64,000 nucleotides of DNA, taken from the NCBI GenBank assembly GCA_963556255.1, contig OY744610.1:64138219-64202218 (forward strand), read 5' to 3'. Below, piece by piece: positions 57,061-64,000 of the stretch. The notes beneath the pieces were generated by a model, which saw only the letters and a list, made by a program, of their open reading frames with translations, had not been told where the DNA came from and did no database searches. The translations under genes and the position numbers were made by a program. The number at the start of each line of letters is the position of its first letter. Position 1 is the stretch's first letter. Source of the DNA: Allolobophora icterica. Taxonomy: Eukaryota > Annelida > Clitellata > Crassiclitellata > Lumbricidae.

Positions 57061-57920
57061 TTATTACCGGTATATGTGTGTGTATATATATATATGCCCA
57101 TAGACAATTACGATTGTTACGTAAATACCTGGACAAAAATATATAAATGATGTGGGTTTTGAAAATGAACTATGTATCCAAGAATATTCTAAATATAATA
57201 AATATAATGAGGCTTAATTTTCAACAATACAAACTATTCCAAAGTCTGTTTTAGTTACAGACAAAACCTAAAGGCGTGCAGCTATATATCAACATGAAAA
57301 CATGAAACAAGAAATTATGTAATTTTTCCCGGCAGTCAAAAAAAACGTCAGTGGTCCTTGCAGTTATTGCAAGTTACTTTCATTGTTTTGTGCGAATGCT
57401 TCCTGCAAACCGGCTTCTTGAACACTTCACAGCACTGCTTTACTCTGTTAGTATTCTGCTTCAACTGTTTATAGCCCTTCCCCATACCCAACCATATCGG
57501 TTTACGTTGTGATATTGCATCAGTGATTTTCACACTGAAAAAGCGTATTATTATTCATTATGATCACTTCCGGTTATCAAAAGACAAATAACTAAGCAAG
57601 TAAATATAACCCTAAATTCCCTCTAAAGAATGGCATAGTTGTTTCTCTTCCAGAAAGAATAATGAATACCTTTATAGTCGACAACAGCTAACAGCTGACG
57701 AGAGAAATTCCTGATTTCATAAGTGGTACCTAGGCTATATCGGGTATAACTTTTTTATGGCGTGGGATATCATCATGACTTTTACCTCAAAATTTGCGCA
57801 AATGGACCCCCTACAGCTACCTAAAATGTCAAAATTATATTCCACGTGCAAAAAAAGTTTTTCCAGAAAAACGTAGGGGGGGGGTGGTAACCACCCCCCC
57901 CTTGGTAGCCCGAGGGTTAA
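56695..57920. mobile_element. piggyBac element relic, 1,226 bp
   Basis: TTAA to TTAA with inverted ends ttaaccctcrggctaccaag. Beside each end lies a ggggggtggttaccaccccc-type palindrome. The interior has a ta/ca array (57000-57060) and a transposase remnant. Confidence 0.88.
57348..57533 (-). pseudogene. piggyBac transposase C-terminal Cys-rich domain remnant
   Basis: The 61-codon frame ends with PVCRKHSHKTMKVTCNNC, a Cys/His pattern like the C-terminal zinc-binding domain of piggyBac transposases. The catalytic part is absent. It lies inside the TTAA-bounded element, which fits. Confidence 0.7.
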
Positions 57921-58195
57921 TAATATTGTATGCTGCTGGTCTACATAATTATGTTAGGCAGGCACTAATGGACTGTTTACAGATCATAGCGAGGTTCGCA
58001 TGCCTAGGCCTAATTAACAATCAATTGCTTTTGATCCTTAGTCTATTACTCACACCCGCTAAGCTTAGAGAGTAGGCCTAACTTACACAATAAAAGCTGT
58101 TGTGTTAATCCAGGAAATAATAATTTGTATGGTAAATTTGTAACCAAGTAACAGTATGTTAAACTTTGGTATGGTTATTCGGACCCATTATAAAC

Positions 58196-58262
58196 ATAGG
58201 CGTAGACTCTGGTGGGGGGGCAGCCGGGGCACGTGCCCCACCCCCGAAAATTGAGATGGACT
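58196..58262. mobile_element. Possible hAT end fragment with a GC palindrome
   Basis: cataggcgtagactctgg resembles hAT ends seen elsewhere here; it is followed by the perfect palindrome ggggcacgtgcccc. No partner end found. Confidence 0.45.
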
Positions 58263-58379
58263 GTACATCCAGTGCAACAAGTGTAGAATGAGTCAGCAAA
58301 TGACCCTTCCCCAATATTTTGGACAAGTTTACGCCAGTGTTCATAAACTAAGTAGGCCTACCTTCGCGAGCTCTTCACT

Positions 58380-58860
58380 TTCAGCCACCCCGCTCTACCC
58401 TATCATCCTTCTGTCTCACTCTCTCACGTGCTCCAGTCATTACTCACAACAGGTTCTCCAACTGATCCATATCCCACACAACACCTCGATTCTGGAACGA
58501 ACTTTCCTCTGAATTCCGCATATTCTCAGTTCCTCCAATACCGCCACTGACCTACCGCTATCTGCCCCAGGCTCCTCCATCACCCCACAGGTTTGCCATT
58601 CCAAACTAAAGTCTTTGTTCTTCAAGAATTCCTACCCTAATCCATTCGATCCCCGCCCTCCAAGCTTTCTCGTCTTCAATGAAACCCGAAGTTACAGCTG
58701 CTCTGTCTCCTCCTCTCTCTATAGTCTCTCTGACAACCGGGGTCCGACCTCCATTGGACATCGCTCTCTGATAAGACGCAGTGCTCGTGAATAAGTTGGT
58801 GCCCTGCGTTTAGCTTGAGAGTAGCGCTTCAAAAAGATTTGAGTTTATGATTACGACTAC
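58380..58860 (+). mobile_element. LINE 3' end
   Basis: Broken frames read FWNELSSEFR and CHSKLKSLFFKNS, followed by the 3' UTR shared with 24140 and a (aac)n-rich stretch (58918-58998). Confidence 0.7.
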
Positions 58861-59129
58861 GAAGACTTACACTTTTCAATCTGTCCTATCTTTGTTTCGT
58901 TTCCTTGGCCACGCTACTAATAGCACAACAACAAAAACAAAAAACAACAACACAACAACAATAACAACAACAAAGCAACAATAACAACAACAAATAAAAA
59001 ACTATATCCAGATTATAGACAGTCATAGGTCATCATAGATTTTAGGGAAAAGCGGTTTAAACCAATTCATGGCAAGTATTTATGTTTAAAATTACTATAG
59101 GGTAAGTATGATGAAATGGTATGTTTTAT

Positions 59130-59430
59130 CTACCAATCGCTAGGTGGCAGAGGCGTTTAGTCACGCTGCGTGGTGATGAGCTGTGCGAAGAAATCCACTC
59201 AATTAATGCAGCCACGGTTGATCCAGGAGGGTCGAGGGGAACAAGACCTTCCACCATCTTTAACAGTGGTGGGGCGGGGGTGGGGCACAGTCTATAGTTG
59301 TCCTCCAAATTTTCAAGAAACACCAAATCAAGGTGAACTAATTTTTCGTGCACCTCTTTTTGACCAGATTAGTTCAAAAGTGTCCCGGTCCCCCACCTGT
59401 CAAACAAGATCGCCGCCAGTGAATGCAGCT
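59130..59430. repeat. Repeat family C, copy 2
   Basis: Aligns with 15910-16200; see there. Confidence 0.68.
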
Positions 59431-59454
59431 GACACAAGGAGGAATAAGAAGAAA

Positions 59455-59625
59455 AAGAGCAGTCCCTTAAGCTAGCCTGAGAGGCAACCATGGGTATGAA
59501 GTGTTAGCGACTTCATTTTCTTGGTCTCGGCATACGAGGGCGAGTGCCCAGGCCTGTCCTTTGTCGTCTGATCTTCTCACCAACGGTGTGGGTCTGTGTA
59601 CTCGTTATAGCCGAGGTTATACCCA
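59455..59625 (-). mobile_element. SINE family B copy, partial
   Basis: aaccatgggtatgaagtgtt and ggtctcggcatacgagggcg are preserved. Confidence 0.75.
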
Positions 59626-59636
59626 TGAATGATAAT

Positions 59637-59695
59637 ATCATTACAGATATCAGTTATGCTATCATTATGATTGCATAAATGATATCTGTAATGAT
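59637..59695. other. Perfect 16-bp inverted repeat
   Basis: Arms atcattacagatatca (59637-59652) and complement (59680-59695), spacer 27 nt. It lies just before a retroelement end. Confidence 0.75.
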
Positions 59696-59709
59696 ACCTG
59701 TACTGATAG

Positions 59710-60210
59710 CTATAATTGGAACTGGAAACTGTGTTCATTAGAAGTCTGTGCACCAAAAAGCAATGAGCAATTGGTTAATAAAGAATATGCTCACTCACTC
59801 ACTCACTCACTCACTCACTCACTCACTCACTCACTCACTCACTCACTCACTCACTCACTCACTCACTCACTCACTCACTCACTCACTCACTCACTCACTC
59901 ACTCACTCACTCACTCACTCACTCACTCACTCACTCACTCACCCACCTACTCACTCACTCACTCACTCACTCACTCACTCACTCACCCACTCACTCACTC
60001 ACTCACCCACTCACTCACTCACTCACTCACTCACCCACCCACCTACTCACTCAATTACTCACTCACTCACTCACTAACCCACTCACTCACTAACCCACTC
60101 ACTCACTCTCTCACTCACTCACTCACTCACCCACTCACTCACTCACTCACTCACTCACTCACCCACCCACCTACTCACTCACTCACTCACTCTCTCTCTC
60201 ACTCACTCTC
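59710..60210 (+). mobile_element. Retroelement 3' end with a 430-bp (CACT)n tail
   Basis: The end ggttaataaagaatatgctc matches 24620 and 48885, and its tail has grown into a long cact array with cacc and caat variants. Confidence 0.85.
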
Positions 60211-61044
60211 TCAAATGATTCCGAAATGGTACTTAATTAAATATGCAAATATGCACACCGTCATTTGTGGCTCATTTACGAGACGTTGGCCAAACGTCGG
60301 TGGCTGATGTTTTTTTATTGTCCTTCTGCTTCTGTGTGTTTTATGGCGTTCGAGTCTCTAATCAGGACTAGCGACCTTCCGCTGTTTCATTCGCCTAATC
60401 TTCTGGGACGTTGGAAGTCTCTGTTATTGCAACGAGTATTGCTCTAGCGATCAATCACGCGTGGCTTCAGGGATAGGCGGATCAATAAATCATAGCACGC
60501 ACCTTGTTTTATGCCATTTACATGAAGCTGCCTAATATTGAGGTACTTAATATGCTTGTAGGTATGTCATTCTCATGAAGCTGCCTTGCGTTGAAATACC
60601 TAATGATGTATGTCGGCTGGGATAAGGTACACTGCTTACAGCGCGCGTTCCTTGCTCCTCTGCAGGGTGAGAATTGTCGAGGGTTTGGGGGTTCAATCCT
60701 CTAGTCTTTCTTAGGACCCCTAGTTGAGACTTCATTGCACACCCAGGGGGTCGTTTCCAACCCCCAGTTGTGCTAGTGTGATTATATTGTGGATATATTT
60801 TGACATTTCCTTTCACAATTCACTTTGCGGGTTACTAATAAAGTAAGGCTCTGGTTTATTGTGAGATTTGTGAGCATGTGAATTGTATACTAATTAATTT
60901 GCTGATGTCATAACTTTAAGGAGTTTAAGTTTTCTATTGCATTTTTTTAAATTTTCTTAGTTTGCAAAATACGGATTAAATATTCAACTCCACATGGATC
61001 AAACTCATCAAAGTCTGACTCCCCCTTCCGGTCTTTTTTCTGTA

Positions 61045-61315
61045 ATCCCACACCGTTCCTCTGTGCGAGACGGTTATTGTGTTGGGACCTTCAGCAAGTC
61101 CTTCACTCAAAACTGCTTACTGCCTTGGATTCGATGAACTGATTGCCTACGCACTGTGCAGTATGAGTATGATAATAACAGAAAAGAAGAGACTTAAGCT
61201 AAGCCTAAGAGCTATAGTATGGGTATGAAGTGCGAGAGACTTTATTTTCCTAGCTTCGGCATAATATGACGGTAGGTCCTCTCCCTCTAACCAGTCAGTG
61301 TATACTCATGTTATC
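61045..61315. mobile_element. Partial SINE A (+) followed by partial SINE B (-)
   Basis: A: accttcagcaagtccttcac at 61089. B: gtatgggtatgaagtgcgag and cggtaggtcctctccctcta to 61315. 60300-61040 shows no recognised element. Confidence 0.65.
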
Positions 61316-61587
61316 GCGCAGCCCATTACTAATAATCTGTGAAAGTCACAAGATATGTTTAGGTGTTGATTAAGGTGTTTAGTAAGGTTTCAGATGGTTT
61401 TGGTAAACTAATGAATAATTATTTTGTCTATTTTGAACCAGATTGGTGGAAAGAGTTGTCGAATCTCAGAAAGAAACGTTTCACAATCAAACAGGAAGAA
61501 CTGAAGTCATGTTTGGGTACAACGATCTTGGCTGGGGTTTTCCAATATGATGAAGTTCTTTTCGACAAGGGGGTATAAATTATTTGG

Positions 61588-61980
61588 ATGGATGGATGGA
61601 TGGATGGATGGATGGATGGATGGATGGATGGATGGATGGATGGATGGATGGATGGATGGATGGATGGATGGATGGATGGATGGATGGATGGATGGATGGA
61701 TGGATGGATGGATGGATGGATGGATGGATGGATGGATGGATGGATGGATGGATGGATGGATGGATGGATGGATGGATGGATGGATGGATGGATGGATGGA
61801 TGGATGGATGGATGGATAGAAGGATGGATGGAAGGATGGATTGATGGATGGATGGAAGGATGGATGGACGGATGGATGGATGGATGCATGGATGCATGGA
61901 TGCATGCATGGATGGACGGACAGACAGATGGATGGAAGGATGGATGGACGGATGGATGGACGGATGGATAGATGAATGGT
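61588..61980. repeat. (TGGA)n microsatellite, about 390 bp
   Basis: Pure for about 230 bp, then with interruptions. All six frames through it are open, which has no coding meaning. 61981-62640 is unassigned. Confidence 0.98.
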
Positions 61981-62639
61981 TAGATGGATGAAATGCCTGC
62001 CCAGCCCTTATCAGGTGACACAACCTAACAGGAGGATTTCAAGTCCAGTCTCAATAGAACCACCGAGGCTGGAATTTTCACCGTGATGGCAATAGCCATG
62101 TTGATGAAGTCATTTCCTCGAGGGATGGATGTCTGGTGGCAATGTCTGCCGAGCCCCTGCCGGGTCAGCTCAAAAGCCCAGACAGTGTTGCTTTCTTTAT
62201 CGACCACTTTCGCTGTTTAACGGCAATTTTATGCTGTCTGCCGATTCCCAATATGGCTACTGGAGCCGAGCAGAAGCAATCTTAACCTGCGTCTCCTGTT
62301 GACCATTCCCGTCTTCCTGCAGCGTCGTCTGATATGCGTCGGCTGCTTCGCGTGGCCTGCTGTCATTGGCCGCTGCCGGGTTTCATGCATATTGCATGAC
62401 TGAGACCACCGTTGTTGCCTGCCACTGGCTTCCATCAATGCCTTGTGCACGCAATTCCATTTCGTGGCACCAGCCGTCTGCTGTACACGTCTGTATGTGC
62501 GTGTGCAAGGTATGTCGCACGGCTGAATAGAGGAATATTCGGCTGGCGTTTAGACTCTGCTGCAGCGTATAGAGAATTCAATAAAAGCTGTTTTGTTTTC
62601 GAGGAAGACGAGCATTGTTAGTCCTGCGTTTTTAGGTCT

Positions 62640-63060
62640 TTTGCGTTTGAGCAATCTTCCGACTCGGTTTCTTCACTGCGGTGAGAGGCGTTTGTTGTGA
62701 GGGGGCAACGGAGATATCCCTTCGCGGAGTGTTTACGATCGGGCGTTTGCCGACGGGGGTCCGGTAACATTGCGCTGCATTGCGGGATGGCAGCAGTGCA
62801 TTGTGGGATGGCAGCAGGGCATTGTGGGATGGATGGCAGCGGCTGTTAGTGTTGTGATCGGCCGTGGAGGAGGAGGAGGCGTTGGTGTTGAATACTATTG
62901 ACGTGTCTGCCGCGCTGTCTCTGTGGCGCGTCTTCTTCCTCCTCGCGAGCTGTCTGCTGGGTCAACTGCCATTTTTGCAGGCAACATCATTGACGTTCGC
63001 CGGACTGGATGCCTTTGACGGGTACTTCAACGCGATTGGGTCGTCGCTATAATGGGCCAG
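62640..63060. promoter_or_regulatory. GC-rich, promoter-like patch
   Basis: The stretch is much richer in GC and CpG than its surroundings and holds three tandem gcattgygggatgg units (62775-62833) close to the ZNF143/THAP11-type binding motif. A hydrophobic 62-codon plus-strand frame (62864-63052) lacks an ATG start and is not called a gene. Confidence 0.42.
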
Positions 63061-63114
63061 AAGGTCCAGTGGACGTCACGGAGACATGTAGACAGTGAGC
63101 TAACTCACGTGAAA

Positions 63115-63420
63115 ATTAATCTTCCCTGGTTTCACTACTAGGAATATTAGCGTTGACTACATACAGCTCCGAAAGACAAGGAACATTGTTTCGTATGAGT
63201 TTAGTATTTCCTGGTTTCTATTCTAGGAATTCTACAGTTGACTGTACAGAGCTATGAAACGCAAGGGAAATTTCTTGTTATGAATTTAGTTTTCCCTGGT
63301 TTAACTACCAGACGTAGGGCCTATAAGCGTTGACTGTACAGAGCTTTGAAAGACTAGACATTGCTTCACATAGAAGCTAAGGTCATTTGGCTTTTTTCGT
63401 TTCTAGGAAGAACTGCTGTT
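63115..63420. repeat. Minisatellite, unit about 95 bp
   Basis: Three to four units with ccctggtttcactactagga, gttgactgtacagagct and gaaagac. Confidence 0.85.
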
Positions 63421-63699
63421 AAAGACGATACAGTCTCGAAATAACTCGGATGCTACGTGACGAGAAAGATAAAACCGAGCATTGCTTGAACATTTTAACG
63501 GCGAGCTGCATTGGTTTCCCAGTCGCTTTTAGTTGAAGTGTAAACGAATAGCCACAAGACTGACCTAAATAAAACTGTCAGAGACGTTTTAGAAGAGACT
63601 CAATTGCTCGTCGAGAATTTCGGTATTCTTCATATAGAGAAAACTGTAGCGGTTTCAACGATAGACTCCAAAACACGACGACGTCTTTTGCATTGTATT

Positions 63700-63910
63700 T
63701 CAAGTAAGACAAAGTTACTTCTTATTGTTCTAGTTGTTATTGTAACTGGACATTCATATAGCGCCACACTAAGAGCAAACTATTAGCAGGCACCGATGCA
63801 CTAGAGCTTCTTGTGCTTCATTTTCTGTTGATATCTGTAGTTGGTGCAATCCTGTTAGTTGTATCTGATAAGTCTGTCTTGAAGTGGCGTTATATAAATT
63901 TGCATTAACG
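63700..63910. mobile_element. Two LINE 3' ends in opposite directions
   Basis: Minus: tggcgctatatgaatgtcc at about 63750-63775 with an acaata-type tail. Plus: gaagtggcgttatataaatt near 63880. Confidence 0.55.
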
Positions 63911-64000
63911 AATACCATTACTATCGTATCGTAATGGGAAATGTCGTACTCCACTAGGTGGCATGTGTGAACGAGGGCATCGACGTGACATCCGGGTTGT

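Noticed and set aside
59748..61980. Long open frames in the cact and tgga arrays and in the ga, att and tatg arrays
   Set aside because: They arise because the repeats contain no stop codon in several frames at once; no protein signal.
62864..63052. A 62-residue hydrophobic ORF in the GC-rich patch
   Set aside because: It begins at GTG after an in-frame stop, has no ATG, and matches nothing I know.

Overview
The window looks like animal nuclear DNA, most likely from a marine invertebrate; I cannot name the clade. The grounds are an intronless-looking LRR-Ig receptor gene with an animal-type upstream splice acceptor, many non-LTR retrotransposon fragments, tRNA-derived SINEs, hAT and piggyBac MITEs, and very abundant microsatellites. 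About a quarter to a third of the window holds real protein genes; the rest is transposon debris.

Positions 1 to about 13.9 kb are one integrated Polinton/Maverick (adintovirus-like) DNA virus. From left to right it has a cut-off integrase (-), a zinc-ribbon/phospholipase A2 protein (-), the packaging ATPase, penton-like minor capsid protein, pX-like core protein, a dUTPase-fold protein, a membrane protein and a DUF8207-like protein (all +), an acidic repeat protein (-), a pVI-like protein and the double jelly-roll major capsid protein (+), a chimeric duplicate ORF, a SAP/NUMOD protein (+), a fibre-like protein, an adenain-type protease and a protein-primed DNA polymerase (all -). It is young but damaged: single-base shifts in T7 and A7 runs break the penton and protease genes, in-frame TAG codons break the polymerase (in motif A) and the membrane protein, and a 362-bp tandem duplication copies the end of the capsid gene. 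ATPase, major capsid, PLA2, fibre and several small genes are open. The left end lies outside the window, and no right terminal repeat can be verified.

Positions 13.9 to 44.9 kb contain no convincing host gene. They are a nest of old repeats: a recurring unit with a gtcaacggc...gtcgttaaac core, LINE 3' ends, SINEs, six hAT-type insertions with matching or nearly matching 8-bp target duplications, one piggyBac-type element with TTAA ends and a 691-bp element with long terminal inverted repeats. Minisatellites are frequent.

Positions 44,988 to 47,718 (-) carry the one clear host gene: a signal peptide, leucine-rich repeats, one Ig domain, a membrane helix and a long cytoplasmic helix built of 11/22-residue repeats. 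Upstream of it (47.7 to 64 kb) lie introns or intergenic DNA full of SINEs, LINE tails and long microsatellites, a second piggyBac relic with a transposase C-terminus, one possible short first coding exon at 56.1 kb (-), and a GC-rich promoter-like patch near 62.8 kb.
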